Shown here: positions 15,206 to 24,312 of the stretch, piece after piece | Position numbering within the stretch: the first letter of the stretch is position 1 | Layout: each line of letters starts with the position of its first letter | Source: Neolewinella maritima | GTDB taxonomy: Bacteria > Bacteroidota > Bacteroidia > Chitinophagales > Saprospiraceae | DNA length: 64,000 nucleotides | Reading direction: 5' to 3' | Assembly: GCF_923081025.1 (NCBI RefSeq) | Contig: NZ_CAKLPZ010000002.1 | Coordinates: forward strand, 248,001-312,000 | Notes under the pieces: generated by a model | Databases searched by the model: none | What the model was told of the DNA's origin: nothing | What the model saw: the letters and a program-made list of their open reading frames with translations, nothing else | Translations under genes and position numbers: made by a program

Positions 15206-18200
15206 CTAAAAATCAAGTCCAAGCGACACATGGATCTTGCCCTTCTGCCGGTTGCCGGTCTCTACGCCCCAGCCGTAGTCGGCGCGGAGGAAGTAGCCGA
15301 ATAGCGTGGTGCGCACGCCGGCGCCGTAGCCGTATACGATGGGCTCACGGAAGCGGCGGACGCGCACGCGCACCGGGCTGTAGCCATCCGCACTCTGGTC
15401 GGGATACTCGGTGATGTTGACGGGGTTGTCTTCGTCGAAGGGACTGCTGCCGGTCCAGGCGGTGCCCACGTCGAAGAAGGAGACGACTTGGAAGTCGCGC
15501 AGGAAGGCCGAGCGCAGGTTCTTGAACAGGTAGGTAAAGACCGGTACGCGGAGCTCGGCATTAGCCAGAGCGTAGGTGGCACCGTTGCGGATGTTGACGT
15601 CGAAACCACGCAGGGGGTTAGCCAGGTCCTGGAAGACGAAGTCGCCCGTCGTGGGGGTGGGGATGCTGCGGTTGAAGTTGTTGGGGTCGATGCTGTTGTC
15701 CGCCCCGCCGAGGTAGTAGAGAATCTTCTGCTTACCGAAGTTAGTCGCACCCGCTACCCGCAGGGCGATGATGCTGCGCCGGAGGATGCGCTCGTAGTGC
15801 CGCGCGTCGACGCCTACGATACCCAGCACGCCGGGCTCGAACTGTGAGCCGACCTCGTCGTCGAAGGAAATATTGAAGCTCTTGAATACATCCGCGTACA
15901 CCTTGTAGCGTGTACCCATCAGGAGGTTCTTGCTCAGGGGCAGGGTGTTGTCGAACACATACTCCAGCCGCAGGCCGATACGCTCCGTGCTCAGGGGCTC
16001 GCTGCGCAGGGCGGGTTCGGAAGTAGCTACCGTCTGTACGCGATCGCGTCGCAGGGTAGCGGTAGCACGCAGGCTACGAAAGATATCGAGGGGGTAGCGC
16101 ACGCCGTACTGGGCCATCAGGGTATTCTCCTCGACGATGCGGGCCTGATTGAGGATGGTCGAGTTGGGATAGATGCCCTGCTGCTCGCGGCGGTTGCGTC
16201 GGTAGACGGAGTAGATCTTATCCAGGCGGTGCTCCACGTCGGAGGCCGTCAGGAAGTACTCCGTGCCGTTGAAGGTGGTAGGTACGCGGATACCGCCTTC
16301 GATGACGTAGTCCTCCATTAGGTCCACGATATTGCCCTTGAACAGGATACCAACGGGCTGGCGGGTATAGCCGTCCGGGTTAGCGGCAAAGGCATTCATC
16401 CCGTTGAACAGCGGCTCGTTGTCGGCGGTGGTCTTGACGTAGTTGACGCGGAAAGTGTTCCGGTAGGCGGTCACCCGTCCGGGCCGGAAGCGGTAGATGC
16501 GATTGAGCTCAGGGGCCGGCCGCTCACTGCGCACGGCGGGTCGGGCCTGGCCGTTGCCGCTATTGCCCTGCTGTGCCCGTCGTACCCGCTCCGGGATACG
16601 TGCCCCCACTATGGTGAGGGGCGGACGGGTACCGGTACTGTCCGGCGCGGCGGGGGCCGGCGGCGTGTCTGCCGTAGCGGGCACGCCGAGCAGGTCCTCT
16701 ACCGCCGTAGGCTCCTCCTCAGCGGGTACCGAAGGCACGGTGGCCGGGTCGGTGAAGCGGGTCTGAAAGAGCAGACCTTCCTGGTCCGTAGCCTGTTCCG
16801 GATTGGTCAGGTTGGGCCGCATCACCCGGTCGGCGGGCTGGGTCGTAGTGGTCGTGAACTGAGGCACGCGCTGGCCCGCCTGCCGGTAGCTGGACTGCCG
16901 GTACACCGTAGGCGCCAGATCCACTGTAGCCGTAGTATCGAAGGTGAAGCGGCGCAGGTAGGTCGTGCCGTTGTCCAGAAAACTCTCTACTCCGATCGGC
17001 AGCTTACCACTGGCGTCGAGGGTAAGGATGTTGGTGCCATAGTTGGTGGTAGCCTCCGTGACCGCCCGTTCCTTAATGACGGGGTAGATCGCGATGGAGT
17101 CGATCAGCGCCGTATCGAGCTTTTCGAGGGTGGAGTCGCCGTGCAGGACGATCTCGGTGCCGTCCTCCAGGTAGATCGTCTGCTCGTAGTGGTCCAGGTA
17201 GGTCTCCAGATGGGCCTGGTAGCGGTTGTAGATGCCGTTGGCATCACTCAGGTAGCTGAAGTGGTCGCCGTCGATGGGGGCGGGCTCGCGCTCATCGGCT
17301 AGGGGGGTATCGGTGATGCGAACCAGCTCGCCGGGCTTCCCCTCCAGGTCGTAGTAGAACAGGTCGTAGGTACCGATGGGCAGCAGGGTGTCCAGTTTCC
17401 GGGCCAGCAGGGAGGTATCCGGGCGGTTACTGGCAAAGACCACCCCGCGGCGCCCCATCACGTTCACGGGTACGGCATCCAGGTCGTCGTAGAAGTCGTT
17501 CGTGATCCGGGCGGCCTGCCGGGAGGCGGGGTAATAGGTATAGATATCGCTGAAGCCATCGGCCATCGCCGAGATCAGGAAGGTGTTCGGGGAGTCGTAG
17601 GCCATGGTGAGCACCCGGTCAAGGCGGATGCCGAGAATGTCTACGGTCTTTTCTCCCGAGTTCAGGTCGTACAGCAGCAGCTTGGGCTGGTCGCGGTGTT
17701 CGTACATGATCGCCACTTCCTGGTTGGTGGGCGAGAAGTCGATGAGGGGATATGCGTAGTCGGTGGCCTGCAGAAGGTTGCGCTGTCCGCCCTTGAGCAG
17801 CAGTTCCCGCTCGCCGGTATCGATGTCCTGAAGGTAGACCTTGTACTTGCCGATCTCGTTAAGCACGTAGGCGATCTTCTTACCATCGGGGCTCACCTTG
17901 ACCTGGGTGATGGGCAGCTGCTTCTTGTTCTTGATCGACAGCACGTCCTCCGTCGGTACGCGGCGGCCGCGGCTGTCGGCGTTATAGCGGTTGCGGTAGA
18001 AGTCGAGCCAGTTGAACAGTACGGTCTCGTAGTTGCTGCCCAGCACGTAGAGGAAGCCGTTTTCGACCGAGCGGTTGATGCGCGTCAGGTACAGCAGGTT
18101 CGATACGGTGGGCTTGCCCAGGTTCTCGGCGATGTAGTACCAGAAGGAGTGGCCGGCCAGGCGGGGGTAGTCGGCGGCCAGTTCGTTGAAGTCTTCGTAC

Positions 18201-18841
18201 TCGCCGCTGGCCATCAGGTCGCGCAGCTGGTCGTCGAGCTCGGTGTTCCAGTCCTGGCCCAGGTAGGCCACCAGGCCGGGCTTGAACCAGGCGGGGAGGT
18301 TGAGCAGCACGGCGTTCTGCACCACTTCCTGCACCGAGGAGCCGTACAGCAGCTGCTCGATGTATACGCTGGCCATGGCCTCGCGCACCTGTCGGCGCAG
18401 GTCGTTGTGGTCACCCGTGAAGTAGACAAAGGCCTTGTTCCCCAAAAACTTGGCCTCCGTGCCCGAGATGTAGCTGGTGTTGGCATTGAGCGACTGGTTG
18501 CCGCGTAGCTCGAAGACCTCCTCGGCGCCGATGTTGCTCTGCTTCACGTCCGTGATGTCGCGGTAGGTGATCAGCTGCACCTTTTCGTTCATCCGGCTCT
18601 CGAGCATCTTCTGGATGTAGGCGAAATCGTACTCGGCCATCTGCACCACGGCCTGGCCCACACCCTGGTTGTTGCCGTACCAGTAGGTGATGAAGTTGTC
18701 GGATTCATACTTCTCCCACTCGTCGAAGTCGCGGTGGTACTGCACGCGATTCTTGCCGAACTCTACGCGGGACGTCTGGGCCGGCAGCAGGCCGGGCAGG
18801 GCGCAGGTAGTGGCGAGAAGGAGCAGCAGGAGGGTACGCAT
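15206..18841 (-). CDS. MA-peptidase-like / TolB-type propeller / outer-membrane beta-barrel protein
   Basis: 1211 residues. Signal peptide 1-21 (GLLPAQ). Residues 25-290 resemble a peptidase MA-like domain without an HExxH (FWYYIAENLGKPTV, AWFKPGLVAYLGQDW), so probably non-catalytic. About 300-560 has TolB/WD40-like propeller repeats (VKVSPDGKKIAYVLNE, LIDFSPTNQEVAIMYE). A Pro-rich region follows near 700-770. From about 880 to the end it is beta-barrel-like, finishing with a strand ending in Phe (KIHVSLGLDF). It is expected in the outer membrane of Bacteroidota. The role is unknown; surface-protein assembly is a guess. It is alone between convergent queA and the parA pair. Confidence 0.75.
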   Translation of the reverse strand: MRTLLLLLLATTCALPGLLPAQTSRVEFGKNRVQYHRDFDEWEKYESDNFITYWYGNNQGVGQAVVQMAEYDFAYIQKMLESRMNEKVQLITYRDITDVKQSNIGAEEVFELRGNQSLNANTSYISGTEAKFLGNKAFVYFTGDHNDLRRQVREAMASVYIEQLLYGSSVQEVVQNAVLLNLPAWFKPGLVAYLGQDWNTELDDQLRDLMASGEYEDFNELAADYPRLAGHSFWYYIAENLGKPTVSNLLYLTRINRSVENGFLYVLGSNYETVLFNWLDFYRNRYNADSRGRRVPTEDVLSIKNKKQLPITQVKVSPDGKKIAYVLNEIGKYKVYLQDIDTGERELLLKGGQRNLLQATDYAYPLIDFSPTNQEVAIMYEHRDQPKLLLYDLNSGEKTVDILGIRLDRVLTMAYDSPNTFLISAMADGFSDIYTYYPASRQAARITNDFYDDLDAVPVNVMGRRGVVFASNRPDTSLLARKLDTLLPIGTYDLFYYDLEGKPGELVRITDTPLADEREPAPIDGDHFSYLSDANGIYNRYQAHLETYLDHYEQTIYLEDGTEIVLHGDSTLEKLDTALIDSIAIYPVIKERAVTEATTNYGTNILTLDASGKLPIGVESFLDNGTTYLRRFTFDTTATVDLAPTVYRQSSYRQAGQRVPQFTTTTTQPADRVMRPNLTNPEQATDQEGLLFQTRFTDPATVPSVPAEEEPTAVEDLLGVPATADTPPAPAAPDSTGTRPPLTIVGARIPERVRRAQQGNSGNGQARPAVRSERPAPELNRIYRFRPGRVTAYRNTFRVNYVKTTADNEPLFNGMNAFAANPDGYTRQPVGILFKGNIVDLMEDYVIEGGIRVPTTFNGTEYFLTASDVEHRLDKIYSVYRRNRREQQGIYPNSTILNQARIVEENTLMAQYGVRYPLDIFRSLRATATLRRDRVQTVATSEPALRSEPLSTERIGLRLEYVFDNTLPLSKNLLMGTRYKVYADVFKSFNISFDDEVGSQFEPGVLGIVGVDARHYERILRRSIIALRVAGATNFGKQKILYYLGGADNSIDPNNFNRSIPTPTTGDFVFQDLANPLRGFDVNIRNGATYALANAELRVPVFTYLFKNLRSAFLRDFQVVSFFDVGTAWTGSSPFDEDNPVNITEYPDQSADGYSPVRVRVRRFREPIVYGYGAGVRTTLFGYFLRADYGWGVETGNRQKGKIHVSLGLDF

Positions 18842-18901
18842 CTAGAACGACTTAAGCATTGTGCAGTCGGAAGATAACCATAAACCCCTCGATAGGTTAC
18901 G

Positions 18902-19333
18902 CTACTTCTCCAGGTACTGCGCTACCATCTCCTGTACGACATCTTTGAGGTACATCTTGCGGCTCTTGGCCTGCTCCTTGAGCGTGAGCAGGTGATCCTT
19001 GACGAACACCAGGGTGACGCGCTTGGTGTCGGGCTTGGCCGGCTCGTCGGGCTCGCGGTCGGGATCGTCGGCTACGGTGCTGCGGATCAGGTAATCCAGG
19101 CCGGTGCGGCGGCGGCGGGGGGCGCGGGCGGCGGTGCGGCGCTTATCGTCGCCCAGGAACACGTCGAGGTCCTGGGTGAAGTTCTTGCTGCTCAGCTTTT
19201 TCTGCGCCTTTTTGCTCTTGACGGGCACGTCCACTTCGACCACTTCCTCGTTGACGGCCTGGGGGTCGTCGCCGATGAGGTAGTTGTCCTCAAAGAGTCC
19301 GGAAAGGTTGTCGGTAAAGCGTTTCTTGGCCAT
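18902..19333 (-). CDS. small basic protein with C-terminal ribbon-helix-helix, ParA partner
   Basis: 143 residues. Residues 1-95 are charged and poorly structured, with two DNLSGLF/DLDVFLGDD-like acidic segments and an Arg-rich patch (ARAPRRRR, about 68-76). Residues 104-143 (KRVTLVFVKDHLLTLKEQAKSRKM then LKDVVQEMVAQYLEK) fit a strand followed by two helices, the ribbon-helix-helix DNA-binding fold. It starts 57 nt after parA on the same strand. In plasmid type Ib systems a small RHH protein (ParG-like) takes the place of ParB, so a centromere-binding or adaptor role is a reasonable inference. No ParB box or HTH is present. Confidence 0.65.
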   Translation of the reverse strand: MAKKRFTDNLSGLFEDNYLIGDDPQAVNEEVVEVDVPVKSKKAQKKLSSKNFTQDLDVFLGDDKRRTAARAPRRRRTGLDYLIRSTVADDPDREPDEPAKPDTKRVTLVFVKDHLLTLKEQAKSRKMYLKDVVQEMVAQYLEK

Positions 19334-19390
19334 GGTAGTCCGTGTAGCGCCGAGGGGGGGTTCGGCTAGCTGCAGAATGATGCGGGGGAT

Positions 19391-20185
19391 TTAAGCGGGC
19401 ACGTCTTTTTTGGTGCGGGGCCGCAGGTGCACGGGCTGTTCGGTCCGCTCGATGATCTCCTTACAGACCTTAAGGTAGTCCTTAGCCCCGTGGCTGCTCC
19501 GGCTGTAAGTGAAAATGTCCTGGCCCTGGGAGGGGGCTTCGGCCAGCGACACGTTGTTGCGGATGTAGGTGTCGAAGATGAGGGGGCCGAAGTACTTCTT
19601 GATCGTTTCCACTACGTCGCGGTTGAGCACCTTGCGCTGGTCGTACATGGTAGCCAGTACGCCGCTGATGTGGAGCTCCTTATTGAGCCGCAGCTTCACC
19701 TTCTGGATCACCTGCTTGATCTTGGCCAGGCCCTGCATGGCGAGAAACTCGGTCTGCAGCGGGATGATCACCTGCTGGCTGCTGGTGAGCGCGTTGAGGG
19801 TGAGCAGGCCCAGGCTGGGCGGACAGTCGATGATGATGAAGTCGTAGTCCTCGTCTACCCCGGCAAAGAGCTCGCGCAGGATGAATTCGCGACCGGCCTC
19901 ATTGACCAGTTCCATCTCGGCACTCGACAGGTCGAGGCTGGAGGTGACTACGTCGAAGCCGGGCTTGACGACATACGGCGCCAGGTCCGACTCGCCCATC
20001 ATACTCTCGTAGATGGTCACGGACTGGCGGGGAATGCCGAGGCTGAGGGTCAGGTTGGCCTGGGGGTCGAGGTCGACCAGCAAGACGCGCTGGCCGAGCT
20101 CTACGAGGCCGGCTCCTATGTTGATGGCGCTTGTCGTCTTTCCGACGCCGCCTTTGTGGTTCAGTAAGCTTACTACAGTTGCCAT
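19391..20185 (-). CDS. ParA/Soj-family ATPase
   Basis: 264 residues from ATG 20185. Deviant Walker A KGGVGKTT at 11-18, Walker A' in LLVDLDPQANLTLSL and Walker B in FIIIDCPPSLG. Full-length relative to Soj (about 255). The upstream in-frame codons are Arg-Ser repeats from the adjacent TAGA-hairpin array and are surely not translated. The protein dimerises on ATP, binds DNA and drives position or segregation. Its neighbour is not ParB but a small RHH-type protein, so it may be an orphan cargo-positioning system rather than the chromosomal Soj. Confidence 0.88.
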   Translation of the reverse strand: MATVVSLLNHKGGVGKTTSAINIGAGLVELGQRVLLVDLDPQANLTLSLGIPRQSVTIYESMMGESDLAPYVVKPGFDVVTSSLDLSSAEMELVNEAGREFILRELFAGVDEDYDFIIIDCPPSLGLLTLNALTSSQQVIIPLQTEFLAMQGLAKIKQVIQKVKLRLNKELHISGVLATMYDQRKVLNRDVVETIKKYFGPLIFDTYIRNNVSLAEAPSQGQDIFTYSRSSHGAKDYLKVCKEIIERTEQPVHLRPRTKKDVPA

Positions 20186-20206
20186 GCGGGGTGCTTGGTG
20201 GAGGCG

Positions 20207-20214
20207 CGAAGGTA
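20207..20214 (-). promoter_or_regulatory. -7-like box for parA
   Basis: TACCTTCG on the minus strand, one mismatch to TAnnTTTG, 21 nt before the parA ATG. It lies just outside the TAGA-hairpin array. Confidence 0.3.
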
Positions 20215-20223
20215 GGTAAAAAT

Positions 20224-20349
20224 TAGATCGCCTGCGGCTTATTAGACGCCTTCGGCTGGTAGATCGCCTGCGGCTCGTTAGACGCCTGCGGCTCGTTAGA
20301 CGCCTTCGGCTGGGTAGACCCCTTCGGGGGTAGACTGCCTGCGGCAGGG
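20224..20349. repeat. TAGA-hairpin array 3, seven units
   Basis: The most regular array: TAGATCGCCTGCGGCTTAT, TAGACGCCTTCGGCTGG, TAGATCGCCTGCGGCTCGT, TAGACGCCTGCGGCTCGT, TAGACGCCTTCGGCTGGG, TAGACCCCTTCGGGGG, TAGACTGCCTGCGGCAGGG. Every unit has a 3-5 bp stem closing a TTCG or TGCG loop. It lies between the divergent parA and TonB-receptor genes. Confidence 0.9.
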
Positions 20350-20404
20350 CGGGGAGACGAAAGCGGCTACCTTTACCGTTGCCCTTTTTCACTTGCTAGT
20401 ACTT

Positions 20405-22948
20405 ATGCCGTTACGACTTTTGCTTCTTTGCTTCCTGGTGTGGCTTTGCACCGGCGTACGCGCCCAGGTGGAGACGGCTACCCTGACTGGACGGGTGACG
20501 GACCTGGTGAGTGAGCGGCCCGTTGATTTTGCGACGATCTACGTGAAGGGGAGCAGTAGTGCGGTGGAGACGGGCGAGAGCGGGCGCTATGTGGCTACGG
20601 TGCCGAGCGGGGAGGCCTTCGTGCTGGTGTTCAGCCGCATCGGCTACCAACTGACGGAGGTGAAGGTGGAGGAATTGCCGGCCGGCGGACGTAAACAGAT
20701 CGACGTGGCCCTGGCCCCGATCGAGAGCGGGCTGGAGGTGATCGTGCGCGAGAGTAAGGTGGAGAAAGGGGGCATGATCCGTGAAGACCCGGCGCAGCTG
20801 CGGCTGCTGCCCTCCGTGACGGGCAACCTGGAGAGTATCCTGCCGAGTATCGCGCTGGGCGTGAGCAGCGGGGCGGGCGGGGAGCTGACCAGCCAGTACA
20901 ACGTGCGGGGCGGCAACTACGACGAGAACCTGGTGTACGTCAACGACTTCGAGATCTACCGGCCGCAGTTGATCCGGCAGGGGCAGCAGGAGGGACTCAC
21001 CTTCGCCAACCCCAACCTGATGCGGAGCCTGAGCTTTAGCTCGGGGGGCTTCGAGGCACGCTACGGCGATAAGCTGAGCTCGGTGCTGGACATTAAGTAC
21101 AAGCGGCCGGACAGTCTGCGGGCGTCGCTGGATGCGAGTCTGCTGGGTGGATCGGCCCACGTAGAGGGCAGCAAGCAACTGGGCCGCACGAGCTACCAGC
21201 GGCTGCGCTTCCTGGGCGGGGTGCGCTACAAGACCACCCGCTACATCCTGGGTACGCTGGAGACCTCGGGGGAGTACCAACCCAACTTCTACGACGTGCA
21301 GGCTTACGTGACCTACGACTTCAATCAGACGCTCCAGCTGGGGGTGCTGGGCAACTACAACCGCAGCGTGTACAACTTCACGCCGCTGCAGCGGTCTACG
21401 GCCTTCGGGGGCTTCTTCGAGACCCTGCAACTGAACGCCAACTACACGGGGGCGGAGCAGGACGACTTCGCGACCCAGATGGGCGGGCTCTCGCTGACCT
21501 ACATCCCGGAGCGGGCGGCTAACCCCCTGTTCCTGAAATTTATGACCTCGGCCTTCCGCAGCGATGAGGACGAAGGCATCTCGATTCGCGGCCGCTACAC
21601 CCTGGGCTCCCTGGACATCGGGCTGGGCTCGGAGACCTTCGGGGAGGTGACCGATATCATCGGGGCAGGGGAGCAGCAGGAATACGTGCGCAACTTCCTG
21701 GATATCCAGGTCTACAACGCGGAGCTGCGCGGCGGGCTGGAGCTCAACGGCGGCGATGCGGTGACTACACGGGCCCACTTCCTGCAGTGGAGCGTGAAGG
21801 CCCAGCACGAGCGCATCGACGACTACCTCAACGAGTGGGAGCGGCTGGATTCGGCGGGCTACAGCCTGCCCTTCGACGAGGATGGGGTGCGGCTGTTCAG
21901 CGTACTCAAAACCGAGAACCAGCTAAGTAGCAACCGATTTAGTGCCTTCTTCCAAGATACCTACACCTGGCGGCAGGACGGGCGGGCCGACATCCGCCTC
22001 AGCGCCGGAGTGCGGGCCGTGGCCTGGGACTTGAACGGGGATATCGACATCAGTCCGCGCGCCCAGCTACTCTATAAGCCGCTCGGCGGCACCAAGGACA
22101 TCACCTACAAGCTGGCCGGCGGACTGTACAAGCAGCAGCCCTTCTACCGCGAACTGCGGGCACCGGACGGCACGGTGAATACGGACCTACGGAGTCAGAA
22201 GTCGTTCCACCTGGTGGGGGGACTGACGAGTGACTTCTACTACGGTAAGCGCAATCCCAAGAAGTTCCGCCTCATCACCGAGGCTTACTACAAATCGCTG
22301 TGGGACCTGGTGAGCTACGAGATCGAGAACGTGCGCATCCAGTACTCGGGACTCAACGATGCCAGTGGTTACGTGGCGGGACTCGACTTCCGCCTCAACG
22401 GAGAGTTCGTGCCGGGGGCGGACAGCTGGCTGAACCTGAGTCTGTTGCGGGCCCGCGAGACCCTCACGGGGGTACAGCACGAGCGGGTGACCGGCCGCGG
22501 GCCGGAGGGGGAGGTGCTCAGCGACTCGGTCAAGTACGTGCCACGGCCCACGGATCAGGTGTTCCAGCTTTCCCTGTTCTTTCAGGACTACCTGCGCAAC
22601 AACCCCAACTTCCGCACCCACGTGAACCTGACGGTGGGCGGGGGGCTGCCCTTCGGCATTCAGGGCAACAACACGGTGTACCGCAACACGCTGCGCTTCA
22701 ACACCTACCACCGCATCGACATCGGCTTCAGCTGGCGGCTGTACGACCGGCTGACCTCGCGCAACCGCGCCACCTCTCCCCTACGCTTCACCCGCTCTAC
22801 CTACCTGAGCCTGGAGGTATTCAACCTGATGAACGTGGCCAACCAGGCGGGGAACACCTTCATCAAGACGATCTTCGAGTCGCAGTTTGCCGTGCCGAAC
22901 CGGTTGACGGGCCGGCGGGTGAATTTGCGGCTGAAGGTTGAATTCTAA
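20405..22948 (+). CDS. TonB-dependent outer-membrane receptor with carboxypeptidase-regulatory N-domain
   Basis: 847 residues from ATG 20405 (TTG at 20393 would add four). Signal peptide to GVRAQ (about 21). Residues 25-105 are a CarboxypepD_reg-like domain (LTGRVTDLVSERPVDFATIYV). The plug is about 125-230 (QYNVRGGNYDENLVYVNDFEIYRP, FSSGGFEARYGDKLSSVLDI). The rest is a 22-strand-type barrel ending in NLRLKVEF. It imports a bulky substrate energised by TonB. No SusD partner follows, so it is probably not a glycan SusCD system. A near-match -7 box TACCTTTA lies at 20368-20375. Confidence 0.9.
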   Translation: MPLRLLLLCFLVWLCTGVRAQVETATLTGRVTDLVSERPVDFATIYVKGSSSAVETGESGRYVATVPSGEAFVLVFSRIGYQLTEVKVEELPAGGRKQIDVALAPIESGLEVIVRESKVEKGGMIREDPAQLRLLPSVTGNLESILPSIALGVSSGAGGELTSQYNVRGGNYDENLVYVNDFEIYRPQLIRQGQQEGLTFANPNLMRSLSFSSGGFEARYGDKLSSVLDIKYKRPDSLRASLDASLLGGSAHVEGSKQLGRTSYQRLRFLGGVRYKTTRYILGTLETSGEYQPNFYDVQAYVTYDFNQTLQLGVLGNYNRSVYNFTPLQRSTAFGGFFETLQLNANYTGAEQDDFATQMGGLSLTYIPERAANPLFLKFMTSAFRSDEDEGISIRGRYTLGSLDIGLGSETFGEVTDIIGAGEQQEYVRNFLDIQVYNAELRGGLELNGGDAVTTRAHFLQWSVKAQHERIDDYLNEWERLDSAGYSLPFDEDGVRLFSVLKTENQLSSNRFSAFFQDTYTWRQDGRADIRLSAGVRAVAWDLNGDIDISPRAQLLYKPLGGTKDITYKLAGGLYKQQPFYRELRAPDGTVNTDLRSQKSFHLVGGLTSDFYYGKRNPKKFRLITEAYYKSLWDLVSYEIENVRIQYSGLNDASGYVAGLDFRLNGEFVPGADSWLNLSLLRARETLTGVQHERVTGRGPEGEVLSDSVKYVPRPTDQVFQLSLFFQDYLRNNPNFRTHVNLTVGGGLPFGIQGNNTVYRNTLRFNTYHRIDIGFSWRLYDRLTSRNRATSPLRFTRSTYLSLEVFNLMNVANQAGNTFIKTIFESQFAVPNRLTGRRVNLRLKVEF

Positions 22949-22962
22949 TCTGGTCGGGCACG

Positions 22963-22996
22963 GGAACGGCTTGTTTTGGTATATTGGAGCCGTTCC
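22963..22996 (+). terminator. hairpin between TonB receptor and AraC gene
   Basis: GGAACGGCT and AGCCGTTCC form a perfect 9-bp stem with a 16-nt loop, 14 nt after the receptor stop. No T-run follows; it could also be an operator for the gene at 23018. Confidence 0.45.
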
Positions 22997-23017
22997 TGAA
23001 TTGCTCCTTCGTCACTC

Positions 23018-24130
23018 ATGAAATTTGCCGACCTCGTAAGCACGTTTGGAATATTTCAGGGACTGCTGCTCGGTATTATCCTTTACGCTGCCCACCGCCC
23101 CGCACGCCCCACGGCACTGCTGGGGCTATTTATCCTCACGCTGGGCCTGCGGGCCATTCCGTACCTCCTCATCCGGCTACCGTTTGGGGAGGAGTACCCC
23201 GTGGTCTACTACCTGCCCCTCTACTTCTGGTACCTCCGGGTGCCGCTGATGTACCTGTACACCCTGCAGCTGGTAGGTAAGCTGAAGTGGTCGCGCGACC
23301 GCATTCACCTGCTGCCGGGCCTGCTGGAGTTCGTGCTATTCAGCACCGCCGTAGTGATCGAGCTGAAAACCCAGGGCGAACTATTCAGTGTGGAGACCAC
23401 CCAGGGTATACTGGGGGTCTACACCATCCTGGCGATCGGGCCGGCGGTGTACTACACCTACCTGACCGTACAGCTACTGGCTAAGCACAACAAGTTTTTG
23501 CTCAACTACTACTCCAACCTGAAGGACCGGCAGGTACTGTGGATCAGGAACGTGTTGTACTGGCTCCTCGCCCAGGCGATGCTCTACACCCTGTTCCGCT
23601 ACGGCCCCCTGCCGGTGCCGGATGATTGGCGGATCCTCTTCGGGGCCGCGACGAACGTGATCGCGATCAGCTACGCGAGCTACTATGGCCTGAAGCAGCT
23701 GCGCCCGGCGCGTGAGCCCATCGAGCAGGATAGCAAGGACGCGCCGCTGGTGGCCGCCGGGGAGCCGTCCGATTACGCGGAGATCTTCCAACGCATGAAC
23801 GACTACCTGCTGCAGCAGCGGGCCTACCTGAGTCCGGTGCTGACCATCGCCGATCTGGCGCAGGCCCTGCACTGCAGCAAGCGTACCCTGAGCCGGGTGC
23901 TCAGCTCCCAGAGCAGTAAGCACTTCAACCGCTACATCAACGAGTTTCGCGTCCGGGCGGCCTGTCAGCTACTCAACGACGAGGGCTACGATCACTACAC
24001 GATGGACGCTATCGCGGCCGAGGTAGGCTTTAACCACAAGGGCACCTTCTACAAGGCGTTCAAACAAGATCACGAACTCAGTCCGGCGGCCTACCGGCGG
24101 CGGCGTACTACTGGTGAGGTGAATGGATAG
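23018..24130 (+). CDS. AraC-family regulator with N-terminal membrane sensor
   Basis: 370 residues. Residues 5-235 have six to seven membrane helices (FGIFQGLLLGIILYAA, ALLGLFILTLGLRAIPYLLI, GVYTILAIGPAVYYTYLTVQLL and others). Residues 255-365 are an AraC-type double HTH (LTIADLAQALHCSKRTLSRVLSS ... MDAIAAEVGFNHKGTFYKAFKQDHELSPAAYRRR). This membrane-HTH layout is frequent in Bacteroidota and suggests direct sensing at the inner membrane. It is divergent from nothing and follows the TonB receptor by 69 nt, so it may control it. Confidence 0.85.
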   Translation: MKFADLVSTFGIFQGLLLGIILYAAHRPARPTALLGLFILTLGLRAIPYLLIRLPFGEEYPVVYYLPLYFWYLRVPLMYLYTLQLVGKLKWSRDRIHLLPGLLEFVLFSTAVVIELKTQGELFSVETTQGILGVYTILAIGPAVYYTYLTVQLLAKHNKFLLNYYSNLKDRQVLWIRNVLYWLLAQAMLYTLFRYGPLPVPDDWRILFGAATNVIAISYASYYGLKQLRPAREPIEQDSKDAPLVAAGEPSDYAEIFQRMNDYLLQQRAYLSPVLTIADLAQALHCSKRTLSRVLSSQSSKHFNRYINEFRVRAACQLLNDEGYDHYTMDAIAAEVGFNHKGTFYKAFKQDHELSPAAYRRRRTTGEVNG

Positions 24131-24312
24131 ATCCCAAATTTGAGCATAAATACCGGTGATGGGCATGGTGTAGTAGCGGTGAGGTGTAGCTATTCCCGCC
24201 ACATTTGTCCTAAACACCGCCCTTTCACTACGTTTGGCGGATTTCAGAACGTTCCGTCGTGACCTATGCAAGACCTTTGCCCTAGCAATCATGCACACAG
24301 CAAATTATTGGT

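Noticed and set aside
20186-20392. N-terminal extension of ParA rich in Arg-Ser-Arg repeats
   Set aside because: It is the translation of the TAGA-hairpin array read backwards; the conserved ParA N-terminus starts at 20185.
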